From NCBI RefSeq assembly GCF_910592395.1, contig NC_088326.1, positions 997,001 through 1,061,000 on the forward strand: a stretch of 64,000 nt of DNA. The letters run 5' to 3'. The position numbers and the translations under genes were made by a program. Every line of letters starts with the position of its first letter. Position 1 is the first letter of the stretch. Source of the stretch: Lineus longissimus. Its lineage: Eukaryota > Nemertea > Pilidiophora > Heteronemertea > Lineidae. Of the stretch, positions 29,301-39,134 are shown in pieces. The notes under the pieces are model-generated. The model ran no database searches. It worked only from the letters and a program-made list of their open reading frames with translations, and was not told where the DNA came from.

Positions 29301-29447
29301 ATTTTGGTCCTCAAAACCACCCTGATCAGCACCTTCATCATCTAGACCAGCTAGCTGATCCTGTTCGCGGGCCAAAAAGGCAGCCGCAGGGTCTTCTTCC
29401 GCGTTATTTTCTGGGGTTGCCCCCTCAAAATTTTCGAAGTCTGCCAT
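23329..29447 (-). CDS. CLTA: clathrin light chain, complete
   Basis: Seven coding exons join in frame: 29297-29447, 29079-29104, 28117-28167, 27281-27337, 26159-26276, 25880-25991 and 23329-23500. They give 228 residues, within the family's usual length. The protein starts MADFENFEGATPENN. It has the conserved light-chain block EEDPAAAFLAREQDQLAG near residues 17-34 and the heavy-chain-binding helical region starting SDVYSAISQVDTQRAEPEKI. It ends with DFNPKNSKNSKDVSRMRS and the terminal LKQTPLVR. Light chains bind the clathrin heavy-chain hub and regulate coat assembly on endocytic and Golgi vesicles. The exon 6 donor was set at CG|GTTGGT rather than the overlapping GTATAG four bases on, because only the former gives NRAAEQAF, the conserved junction. 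Exons 3 (51 bp) and 4 (57 bp) are phase 0 and divisible by three, so they could be skipped without a frameshift. Vertebrate light chains carry neuronal inserts between the NNR and AAEEAF segments; here that position is the 2.4-kb intron 23501-25879, where I saw no obvious cassette exon. One gene is seen, and CLTA versus CLTB is not meaningful outside vertebrates. Confidence 0.96.
28468..28542 (+). repeat. tRNA-like element (SINE head or tRNA pseudogene)
   Basis: TATGGCTCAGTTGATAGA resembles a pol III A-box/D-arm, and about 30 bases later GGAGGTTCAAACCC resembles a B-box/T-arm. The anticodon region is T-rich and does not fold as a standard loop. It lies inside the first half of the clathrin light chain gene (intron 2) and is antisense to it. 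It is most likely a tRNA-derived SINE fragment. Confidence 0.45.
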
Positions 29448-29672
29448 TTTCTTGTTCCGCCCAGTCGTGAATACTCGGCACTCTCCGAGAAACTTCGGAA
29501 GATAATTTGGTCTTTAATTTTCTAACCAATCAGCGTCGAGTTCAATAATTAGATGACGTCGCATGTCACGTGAACAAACAAAAGCAGATGTAAATAGATG
29601 AGATCAGGGCCAGAACTGATTATGTTTTTGATGTGTTGAAATCCGAATACTTTGGCCATTATTCTGTGAACG
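29448..29672. promoter_or_regulatory. bidirectional promoter, clathrin light chain / TBCEL-like
   Basis: Only 225 bp separate the two divergent start codons (29447 on minus, 29673 on plus). Near the middle, TGACGTCGCATGTCACGTG packs a CRE-type palindrome (TGACGTC) and an E-box (CACGTG) within about 20 bp at 29553-29572. The E-box context GTCACGTGA resembles the TFEB/USF-type site of lysosomal and coat genes in vertebrates. No TATA box is obvious, as expected of a housekeeping promoter. That both genes use this region is inferred from spacing. Confidence 0.6.
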
Positions 29673-32600
29673 ATGGATCAGGCAGTGGCCACGTCTTCTA
29701 AAAGGTTTGATGTACCAAATAAACCCTGCAACAAACGCAGACGTTCGTTCACAGAGGCTCTGAAGGAAAAATATTGCACAGAGGAAAACTGGGACACTGA
29801 TGGCTTCTCCATTCAAATCGTGCTTCATGGACCACCAAGAAACAAAGAGGGGGGAGCTGAGCTAGGCTTCCTTACAAATGTGGTAAGACTCTCAGACCTG
29901 TCAAAGAGATCACTATCCTTTGAAATAACTTCTCTGTGTATTGTACTTTAGCACCTGTTGCCTCTCATTTGACCTTGAAGCCTTTGTTTATTTTCAGATT
30001 TTTCTTTCAGTTCTGACTGCAGATTGGTCCATGATATTTGGCATATATCATAATGAATTAACATAAGGAGAGAACAGCTGATAGATGTAAACAATCCACA
30101 ATGACCATGCCCCTATTGATTTTCCCTAATGTTTCAACGCAATTCAGCAGTCGTCTTCCATGAAAAAGGTTGAATCTGTCCAACAGAGATAAGATTGGCA
30201 TTACGCCAACGTTAGCCCATTATCAGTCCGATTGTTATAACCCATGGTCCATTTTGTAAGTCCATGGTCTACGATTTCTTTCTTAGTCCCATTATCCAAA
30301 AGGGGTCCAATGTGTCGCACAAAAATGTATGATGTGGCATGTGGGCCAAGTGAGATAACAACATCATTATCATTGATTTCCATATTGTAACATGCTCAAT
30401 AATTGCCCCACCTGTTCCTAACACATGCAGGTAGACTGGGTGGATGGGCATATTGGGTAGCCTACACTACAACCTATCTAAACTAAAGGTACAATATTAT
30501 GTTAGCATGCAGGTGGTTGCTGTATTAGATTATTACACTCGATGATATCTCCCATGATTCAAATCTCACTTTTCTTCCATTGTATTCTTGAAGGTTCTCG
30601 ACAGAGGTTTTATCTCCCACGCCGGAATTCCCGCTGGTGGCCTCGTCTCTCTCTGCCCAAATGTCGTTGATCTCGATCTTGCAAGCAACCTCATTGAAAG
30701 CTGGGAGGAAATCCTACCAATACTATTGGAACTTCGTCACCTGAAGTTTGTGAATCTTGCGAGGAACCCATTCAAAGATACAGAGGTTTGTAAAATGACT
30801 CAGGACTCTAATTGTTCCTTTGTAATTGAACAATTACTGTAAAATAGATCGGGGCTATCTTATTTTTCTGCCACTTTGAAAATTGGGATGGCTCCTGACT
30901 GAGTTTACAGTAGATTAATGCCATTGATTTCAGATGTCTACCAAAGATTAGAATAAAAATAAAATGGTTGTGCAGTGTTGGCCGGTAGACTGTGGATATC
31001 AAGGAAGCGAGACAGATTTGATACTAATACTCTGGTAAATATTTTTCTGTTTCAAGGTTCTAAAACATTGGAAGGAAGATCTACCAAGCATTGAGAACCT
31101 GGTGCTGAACAACACAGGACTAGCTTGGGATGATGTGACTAGACTTGCTCAGTTCATGCCCCACCTGAAGGAGCTTCACGTCTGTAAAAACGGGTACAGC
31201 AAATTGTCAAAAGAACGACTTGGTGTTCTAAGGAACTTGGAATGTCTTCGTTTGAATGAGAACCGCATAACAAGGTTTGTATGATGTGGTCATAAAATAT
31301 TGATGACCCAATTTTCTTGACCTATGACTCAGTCAAAATGTGGCTATTACCATTATTGTCCGGGTCATAAATGTTATCCCAGTGCTTTTTTGTTGGATAA
31401 GGAGTATGACCCAAAGGGTAATGGCTAATGACAATCAAATGTGCTGAATCATCCTGGAAAATCAGTTTTCCAACTTTGAAAGAATCAAACAGATGTAATG
31501 ACTGATAAGCTTCCTCTGCTTCATGTGACAATATTTATATTGGAGCGTTTGTTCTTTCAGATGGGAAGAAGTTTGGAAGCTTCGTTCTCTGCCAAAGCTT
31601 TCCTCCCTTATCTTATCAGGGAATCCCCTTCTTGAGATATTCTACCGCGAATCCGACTCCGAGCGTTCAGGTGACACAGAATCAACCAATCAGGGTCCAG
31701 GACCCTCTAAAGGCGACCTTGAAACGGATATTGAAAACAGAAATGGTCGAAGTATCTCTGAGAGTTCTGTCAGTAGCATCGAGAATGAGATCAGAGATAT
31801 TGAGTTGAATTTTGACGATTCTGACGGTGATAATGACACTATTCAGAATGAAGAAGATAATGCGGAACAAAGTTTTGATGATTTGGACGATTCGAATATA
31901 ACAGAACAATGCAATAGTTTTGTTGAGGATGTCATGTTGAAGGTCATAGGGAGAATGTTGGATAATGATCAGGACAAGAATGATCTTGACCCCTGTGAAG
32001 GTCAAGCTGGAGGTCAAGGCCCTGAAAGAAGCAACCTCGAGAATGCAGGTGACCAGGGGTCAAATTCACATCAAAATGGGAACTTCAAAACTGACCGAGA
32101 AAATCAACAAACTGACGTAAATTGTGATCAGTCACATAACAGTAACAACCATAACCAAGTGAGGATGAGTGATGTTCCGTTTTCGGAACTGAGGGTTCTG
32201 TGTGTGAGTGAGACTCTGCTCAGTAAATGGAATGATCTGGAGGCGTTGGCAAAGTTCCCAAAGTTACAACAGCTCAGAGTCAAGGTGAGAAGTACAAACA
32301 ACTTCGTTTTCAACGCTCACTAAAAGCTACTGCTCTTAAAAGTTCTCAAAACTTTGATAGTTCAGCTGAGTCAAGTTTTAATCTGCATCACTGCAGGCAG
32401 TTATAACCCAGACTAGGAGTTGCTAAATGTGATAGAATGTCTAATAGAAGTGGTGGTAACTAAAAAGTTGCTACGACTCTGAACTGAAAGCAGTGGCAGT
32501 GGTAAGATCTGTGAATGTGAATTTGCCTATGAAATCTAATTTGTCTTCTTTTCACATTGTTTCAGGACGTGTCTTTGCTCTGCCATGTCCCTATGGAAGA

Positions 32601-33856
32601 GAGAAGGAAGCTCTTTCTAGCAAGGTAAGTCAGAATTCGTTTGGAGATACATGTATTTCGAAGTATACTGAGATGTTTCGATTGCGCCTAGACTAATTCT
32701 GGTTGTTATTTTCCAGTTTACCAAAGATCACCAGTCTTAATGGAAGTGAGGTGACGGAGAGCGAACGAGACAAATCAGAAAGACACTTCCTGCGCTATTT
32801 TGCCAAAATGAAACATAAAACTGAGCGATATGCTGAACTAGTTGACAAACATGGTAAGCACACGATGGGGCACAAAAAAGTGATATCGAATTGTTTTCTA
32901 GAAAATAGGACACACAAGTATTAACTGACCATAATGAAATGATGGGACCCGGCAATGGGGGTACGATCCATCTTGAAGAAGAGAACTGCAAGGAAACCAG
33001 AAGAACCAAAGTCATGGGAGTGCAGACAGGTGGAGCCCACGAGGCAATCTCAGCAAGCAGGGTAGACCCAGGACAGAGAAGCCAAACCAAAGACGACTGA
33101 GGACAGAGCCGAAATCACTAGGAAGGACTCCAATGTCCAGGCATAGCAAATATCTGACCAAGCAGTATCTATGCTCCTACGAATTTTTGCTAAAACAAAT
33201 AAACTTCTTTCCCGTTTTCAGGTTAACTGATGTCCCAAATTGAAGTGGACATACCGTTTGGATTTCAGGAATGGGAAAGGATGGGGTAGGCCTACATGCT
33301 AATTTTGCTATTCAAATGTGCTCAAAATTTCTCTGACTAAAACTTGAATCCCTCTTTCCAGGTAGACTAAAGCCCTTGAAAGAAGTGGATATAGGGTTTG
33401 GATTCCAGGAGTGGGCTAGGATGACGATCGTCTATAAAGGCATCAAGATGTGTGAGGAGAGTATACATGTGGTGGAGCCAATCGGGATACTAAGGAGGTT
33501 CATTTCAAAGAAGCTGTCTCTACCCGTAGGGTGAGTACACGTACACGAAAACATCGGACGACCATGTAATTGTGGTATCCTAAACTTGTTCTGTCTGATC
33601 ACGGGGACCAGTCAAGAATCTCAAGATGAATTAAATATCGTTTACCCTTCTTTTATCTGTTTTCAGGTCTTTTAGAATCTTGCACTACCCCTGTGGCGAG
33701 GGCCATAAGAATCTGGACCCAGACGTGGAGGAATTACGCCTCGACTCGCTACCTATGAGCCGATTTGATTTCATGGATGGGGATGAGATTCACGTTGATG
33801 AAAGCATCCCAACCCGCCCAAAGATTAAGAGAAGTAACGAAACATCCAAGCGATGA
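29673..33856 (+). CDS. TBCEL: tubulin-specific chaperone cofactor E-like protein
   Basis: Eight exons join in frame: 29673-29882, 30594-30785, 31057-31274, 31561-32284, 32566-32624, 32717-32853, 33362-33530 and 33667-33856, giving 632 residues. The N-terminus (SFTEALKEKY) matches the TBCEL start and has no CAP-Gly domain, which separates it from TBCE. Leucine-rich repeats follow (residues ~80-235: VVDLDLASNLIESWEEI, ENLVLNNTGLAWDDV, SLILSGNPLLEI) and resume at ~413-470 (KITSLNGSEVTESERDKSER, the LRR cap). A ubiquitin-like domain ends the protein (residues ~490-610, ending MDGDEIHVDE). TBCEL acts on tubulin stability in the cytoplasm. An acidic, Asp/Asn-rich insertion of about 175 residues (~237-411) within exon 4 explains the length over the ~424-residue human protein. 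A dead copy of exon 7 sits in the preceding intron. Confidence 0.92.
33222..33286 (+). pseudogene. decayed tandem duplicate of TBCEL-like exon 7
   Basis: After a good acceptor (CTTTCCCGTTTTCAG) the sequence parallels the start of the real exon at 33362. GAAGTGGACATACCGTTTGG here corresponds to GAAGTGGATATAGGGTTTGG there, and TTTCAGGAATGGGAAAGGATGG corresponds to TTCCAGGAGTGGGCTAGGATGA. In the phase imposed by exon 6 the second codon is TAA, so the copy cannot be used. The two copies start 140 bp apart. The duplication included the splice acceptor, and only the 3' copy stayed functional. Confidence 0.8.
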
Positions 33857-34728
33857 GACGAAAAGGACCAAAATATAGTAAATATTTTTCAGGCACCTCT
33901 GCATTAGGAGTACCATTTGCAGAAAAAACATGTATCTTACCTGCAATGCCGCCATTCTGCATAAGCAGTGGATTAAGACAGTTTCGGATCATAGGAATAA
34001 TGGTTTGGGATAAAGTCATAAATCAATATATAGTGGTTGTTGTTTTAAGAATATTTTGTGTTTTGGTTTCTGTGTCGTGAGTGTCTTCCCACCATATTTT
34101 TTCTGAGCTGCTAACTTTGACATGAAGGTGCTGTTATTAACATTTATTCAAGTGGGACTGAACAGTTGACTGCCAGTCCAGAGTGGCTAACTGGTGTCAA
34201 CAGCTTAACTGAGTCGTTTGAATGCATAAAGCCGTATACACACAGGGTGAACCAGTTTTTAGAGCATTTAGGTGATAGGTGTTCATAGTCTGTAAAAACT
34301 CCAGCTGTAAAATGTTGCTAAATCTTGCATTTGATTGATCTCTAAATAACAATGTTGTGTCAGTTTAGGCTAGGGGACAAAATATACATATGTAGATATC
34401 TGAATTTGAGACGGCTAGGTCCCGTACTAATATGTACTGTACATGAAGTACTACTTTTTATGATGACGGGGGGGGGGGGGGGAATTGGGTGTTCAAACTA
34501 CACTATGTTGTCCCAAAAGGTTTTGGTGCAGAAATGTTTTTTAGAAATAATGCATGTTATTCATGAATCAATCATTGTATAAAATAATGTAGGCAAAATG
34601 TAAATTATGAGGACATAATATATTATCATAGCCATGTAAACAATAACACTTTGTCCCTTTTTGAATCACTGCCAAAGTTCTTCATCTTCAGACAGGATTG
34701 CAGTCATCAACAGTTCTGAGCCTGCAGT
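33857..34728. other. 3' flank of TBCEL-like gene
   Basis: This follows the TBCEL-like stop codon and holds its 3'UTR plus intergenic DNA before the convergent SNRNP25 gene. A run of 15 G lies at 34468-34482. I found no unambiguous AATAAA on the plus strand, so the transcript end is unknown. No coding exon was seen. Confidence 0.5.
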
Positions 34729-34734
34729 TTTATT
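34729..34734 (-). terminator. possible poly(A) signal of SNRNP25
   Basis: TTTATT (AATAAA on the minus strand) lies about 400 bases downstream of the SNRNP25 stop codon. No nearer canonical hexamer was seen downstream of the stop. Confidence 0.4.
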
Positions 34735-35138
34735 GATCACCAAGGCTGATCACACACCCTTGACCAACCAGAACAACTGGTAAAACAGGAGCTTTCAAAA
34801 AGAACGTCCCTAGCTCATTCGGAGCTGCATTCCTGGCAAAGGGCCTTTAAGTATGATGGCCAGATTCATGTGCATCACAACATTCTCGCTTTACCACCAA
34901 AAATAGATCCTGCCATTGGAGACACCCTTGGGGACACTCCAGGCAAACCCAAGGACAAGTGGGCAAAATGTGACCATGCTACAATCGGCACCGAGTCCCA
35001 CTCTAAGAATGAGTTCGTTCATCCAGACACTGACAAATCCCCATGAACAAGTTTCGTTTTGAAATCCATTCATTCACTTCCAGCTCGGCTTGACCAATAC
35101 GATATCCCGTTCAGATTCTTTGGGTGTCATGACTTCTG

Positions 35139-36247
35139 TCATTTGGTCTGCAGTTTCCGAATGAATGTTACTTCATCTCTATTGTTTATCCCATATTCTT
35201 TAATAGGTTTGTTATCATTTTCTAACTTCTCAAGACCAAACTGAAGTCCATAAGTCCGCCAAACATAAGTCCTGAAGAGAAAAAATTAGGGTGTGAAAGT
35301 TTCAAACTTTTTGAAGACAGTATCAAAACTCTTTTTCTGCATCTGGTCATGCTCATCAAAAGTAAAATCAATGTGATCTGACAACACAAGCCACTTGCTA
35401 ATAATAATCTCACCAATTCATTGACTTCTTGATGTTGTTCCTCTCGAGTTTGAGGATGACGTATCTCTGGATGGCATTCTTTAGATCATGGACGGTTGCT
35501 CCCAACATCACAACAACCGCTGCAAGAGATGAAATATCGACTTTTTAGCATAAGTTTTTTCAATGTGCAGTATGGATTATTTTGGGTGGACCTTTGAAAT
35601 GATGATGATGACTGGCTAAGTATGCCATGGCAGAAGTCATGAGCAGCCCCCGCAGAAGAATTCTACATCATTGTACAGAATCATTTCATGTCTATAATTC
35701 CCTTTACTTACGCATTACATCATCGTCAGCTTTCTTGACATTGACCGTCATGGCTTGGCCGTATTCAAGGGCTATCTTGGACTTGATCTCCTCCGCGGTG
35801 ATCTGTTTGGGTAAATCACAGAGCAACGGATCTTCCTGAGGAAAGGAGAAGACATTCAGGAACAGTCTGGCAACATTAAGACCACATCATTGCTTTGGAA
35901 GTGGCGCTGGGGGGGGTTCTTATCGGATTCCTGATGAATTGAACTATTATACAGTAAAAGCCAACTTAATACAATTCTTCTGTCATGATTCTTGTTAGAA
36001 CACAAAATTTCGCACTTCTAACCTCGATTATTTTTGAGAGACCATTTTGAAGTTTGGTCATTGCATCCTTATGGAACAACCCTTCATCGACTAGCTCCCC
36101 ATCACTGGGTGGCTGAGGCACTGTCTGATCTCCGCCTTGTCCTGGGTTGGTGTCTTCCCCATGGGCTGGTTCATCACTTGGAGTACCTGGACGAAGTTGT
36201 TCCTCATGGTCTCCACCCTGGGCTGGGGCAGCAAGTGTCGTATCCAT
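35139..36247 (-). CDS. SNRNP25: U11/U12 small nuclear ribonucleoprotein 25 kDa protein
   Basis: Four exons join in frame: 36023-36247, 35712-35835, 35414-35519 and 35139-35271, giving 195 residues. From residue 76 the protein matches the human 25K protein throughout: EDPLLCDLPKQITAEEIKSK, IALEYGQAMTV, ATVHDLKNAIQRYVILK, YVWRTYGL and YGINNRDEVTFIRKL. It is a ubiquitin-like-fold component of the U11 snRNP, in the minor (U12-type) spliceosome of the nucleus. The first exon encodes a Pro/Gly/Glu-rich extension before the KLQNGLSKIIE helix, which makes it longer than the ~130-residue human protein. I chose the ATG at 36247. A TTGCAG acceptor sits about 20 bases upstream, so a 5'UTR intron is possible and the true first exon may lie nearer POLR3K. 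Convergent with TBCEL, divergent from POLR3K. Confidence 0.95.
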
Positions 36248-36271
36248 TGCCACCTTGAACTTGACCTGCAA

Positions 36272-36827
36272 CAGACGACATCAAATGAGTAGTGGAGACA
36301 AGAGGCTCTTGCATGCAGTGTGCAGGGTCACGCATATGTGCAGCCGATCGTTGAAGGAGTGCAGCAATATAACAGCTATTGAGATGTAAAGAAAATCGCA
36401 TTTTGCATCATTTTTGTGACATCCTGTATATTGTTTGGTGGAATTCTGATGAAAGTTCGGCGGCTTCTTTTCGACGAACTACAGCCAGAAGGACAACGAA
36501 ATTGTACTCACAACTTTCAACAACTTATAATCAATTGAAAATGCACATTTTCTTCGCGACTACACTTTTGTTACTTTAGTATGTCGATGGTTTTAGATGG
36601 TTAAAATTTGCATTGCCTTTCTACATTTTTATTTTTATTTACACCACTGGGTAATAAGTAAACGTTGGTGGACAAATTCCAAATTTGCCGGGATTCAGTT
36701 TGTGCAGTTCATGCTGCCGAAGACAATACCACCACGGCCAATGTGGAATACGAAACGCGGATGAACAAAAATCATGAATTTTTCATAAAAAGTTGCTCTC
36801 TTATTTTATTGATTTTCATAGTTCAGG
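36272..36827. promoter_or_regulatory. divergent promoter region SNRNP25 / POLR3K
   Basis: The start codons of SNRNP25 (minus, 36247) and POLR3K (plus, 36828) are 580 bp apart with no gene between. AG acceptors sit immediately upstream of both ATGs (TTGCAG on minus, TTCAGG on plus), so one or both transcripts may have a 5'UTR intron and the true start sites may be closer together. I did not identify specific factor sites. Confidence 0.55.
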
Positions 36828-37566
36828 ATGCTTACTTTTTGTCCAGTTTGCGCCAACGTGTTGATTGTTGAAGAGGGAACCAAGTGCTACAGGTTTGCTT
36901 GCAATACCTGTCCGTATGTTCACAACGTGACGCGAAAGGTGCGTGCAGTTTCATCAGACTCATTCAAGCAAAGGGTGTCCCAAAAAAGGTTTGGTTGGGT
37001 TTCCTGCACGATCAACTTGCCAGTAAAGTACAGTAAAGCATTGAATGCTCAATCAAAACAGGTTAGAAGAACGTGATGGCATTTGTTTGAAAAGAAATGT
37101 ATCTTCTTTCACTTCAGATTTCCAATCGTAAATATCCCAAATTGAAAGAAGTCGATGACGTCCTAGGTGGAGCTGCCGCATGGGAAAATGTTGATTCAAC
37201 AGAAGGTGAGGAAACAATTTGGCCTGTTACGCAAGGGCTGAACCCATGAGAATCAGACGGAGACCAAAAGACCAACCCCCAACTTGCATTGACAGAACAG
37301 ATCAAATGAGATCTGGACAAAGCTGGCATTGAAATCAATCTAAAAAATCCATAAGGGAACAATGAGAAAATATCCAACCCTGTATCATTCGTCAATTCTG
37401 TTGTTTTGTTCACGCTGATTTTATTTTCGACATTTCAGAAACTTGTCCAAAGTGCCGCCATCCCCGAGCCTTCTTCATGCAGATTCAAACACGCTCAGCT
37501 GACGAACCAATGACAACGTTCTACAAGTGTTGCAAAATGGATTGTGGACATAGATGGAGGGACTGA
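36828..37566 (+). CDS. POLR3K: DNA-directed RNA polymerase III subunit RPC10
   Basis: Three exons join in frame: 36828-36938, 37118-37205 and 37439-37566. They give 108 residues, the same length as human POLR3K. The N-terminal zinc ribbon uses C5, C8, C25 and C28 (CPVC ... CNTCPYVHNVTRK). The central linker KYPKLKEVDDVLGGAAAWEN is the family hallmark. The C-terminal TFIIS-like zinc ribbon uses C69, C72, C97 and C102, with the acidic hairpin QTRSADEPMTTFYKC (D88, E89) that supports RNA cleavage. The protein works in the Pol III core for transcript cleavage, termination and reinitiation. No key residue is missing. The divergent pairing with SNRNP25 is also found in human. Confidence 0.98.
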
Positions 37567-37610
37567 GAAAATGTTGAGACATGAAGACATTGACAGAGGA
37601 AAACCCCTCG

Positions 37611-37866
37611 TCTTTGGATTGATCAAGGAGCATACAAGATACAGATTGGTTTGTTTCTGTTTCAAACCAAAAGATACACTGATTGTGTCATGAAAAAACT
37701 GCCTCTGTGGTTGTGACTATGTCTACTGTTCAATAACCCCTCGTCTTTGGATTGATCAAGGAGCGTACAAGATACAGATTGGTTTGTTTCTGTTTCAAAC
37801 CAAAAGATATATTGATTGTGTCATGAAAAAACTGACTTTGTGGTTGTGACTATGTCTACTGTTCAA
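37611..37866 (+). repeat. tandem duplication in the POLR3K 3'UTR
   Basis: A block beginning CCCCTCGTCTTTGGATTGAT is repeated once, with a 123-bp period (starts at 37614 and 37737). The copies differ at only a few bases (for example GAGCATACAAG versus GAGCGTACAAG), so the duplication is recent. It lies between the POLR3K stop and the likely poly(A) signal, so it lengthens the 3'UTR. Confidence 0.9.
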
Positions 37867-38069
37867 TGAGAGTTCTATGTATGTCTTTGATGGGATTAAA
37901 ATTATCAACCAGTTGTCACTATTTGCCAACTGAGTGGAGGCCTGGTTGTACTGAGATACTCATTGCTAGTACCAGAGGTGAAGTCTGGAGCTCTGATGCT
38001 CAGAGTGAGGTGAACTTGAAGACAATGTGATGGTCTATTGAATGTGAGAATGGCGTTGTATACATTGTA

Positions 38070-38075
38070 AATAAA
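38070..38075 (+). terminator. poly(A) signal of POLR3K
   Basis: AATAAA in the context TACATTGTAAATAAATC, about 500 bases after the POLR3K stop codon. It is the first canonical plus-strand hexamer I see downstream of the duplicated block. Confidence 0.5.
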
Positions 38076-38194
38076 TCTTTCATATAGTTCATTGCTTTCG
38101 TTATTCACCGAGGTCGATTTGCAAGAGACATGATTATATCTGCAAACCCACTAGCTGACTGTGACACGCACGTCCACTGATTGGACACATGCTT

Positions 38195-38530
38195 GTGTCT
38201 GCATTGCTTGTGACTAGTCCCTGCTTTGAACTGGTTGTGACTGATCCCTGGACCCTAAGCTGGTTGTGAAACAAAGCGTCCCTTGAGGCTGAACTGGTTG
38301 TGATAGATCCTTGTGTCTGACTCGGTTTTGATTCGCCCCTGATATCTGAACTGGTTGTGACTGCTACCTGGGGTCTATAACCCATCCTCTGTGCCTAAAG
38401 TGGTTGTGACACGTCCTGTACATGGCGTGTGACCTGATTGAGACAACCCTGGCATTTGCACTGGTTATGGTGTGTCCTGTGGTGTGTCTCTATTTTGGTT
38501 TGAGAACCGGTTGTGATCCTGAACTAGTGT
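38195..38530. repeat. degenerate ~35-40-bp repeat around TGGTTGTGA
   Basis: The core (A)CTGGTTGTGAC recurs roughly every 30-40 bases about eight to ten times, with variable spacers such as TGATCCCTGG and GTCCTGT. The copies are diverged, so this is an old, decaying minisatellite. It separates the POLR3K transcript from the promoter of the next gene. Confidence 0.7.
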
Positions 38531-39134
38531 GCATAACAACTGGGGCCAACAGCATTGCTAAAAGAGGGAGGGCATTACCTGGGACAATATGAAGAAGAGA
38601 ACCCCATTTTGCATCAGTCTTGAAACGCTTTCTGCTACTCTGACAATATCAGCGAAGGTCTCCATCCGTACTGAATAACTCGGATATTGCCAGAAATTAC
38701 GACCTCGCACGAGACAGGAATTCCGTAGGCTTATTTCCCTCGTCACCCCAGTTCACCTGACCTCGAGGTGACGCAATCTTAGACGCAACTCGGATTGCGT
38801 CAATGTTATATATTTTTCGCACAATTGGAAACCAAGCGAAAATACAAGCGAAGCGAGTCATCTGAGGTCAGGAAAAGGCCAACATGTTGCAAAATCATAT
38901 ATATACAAGTTTTCTCCGCCATTTTCGAGCTGAGCATACGACAGGACTGTTTAACAGCAAACAAGGACCTAAATTCGCAATCAGTTACAAGTTGCAAATT
39001 TGTTTTAGAATTTACAAGCTTCAAATATGTTATGTTCGAAATCTATTTGCGGTTTCGCTAGTTTTACTAGTTGCAAATATGTTTAGTCCTTTTCTTGTTT
39101 GGCTGTTTGAGATTTTGTACGATTTCGCTCCTTC
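38531..39134 (+). promoter_or_regulatory. upstream region of the RHIM-like gene
   Basis: No gene is visible. It contains TATA-like stretches (GTTATATATTTTT near 38805 and ATCATATATATACAAG near 38897) and a GGAATTCC palindrome at about 38718-38725, the shape of a weak Rel/NF-kB half-site pair. The start of transcription is unknown; this is only the natural place for it. Confidence 0.3.
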
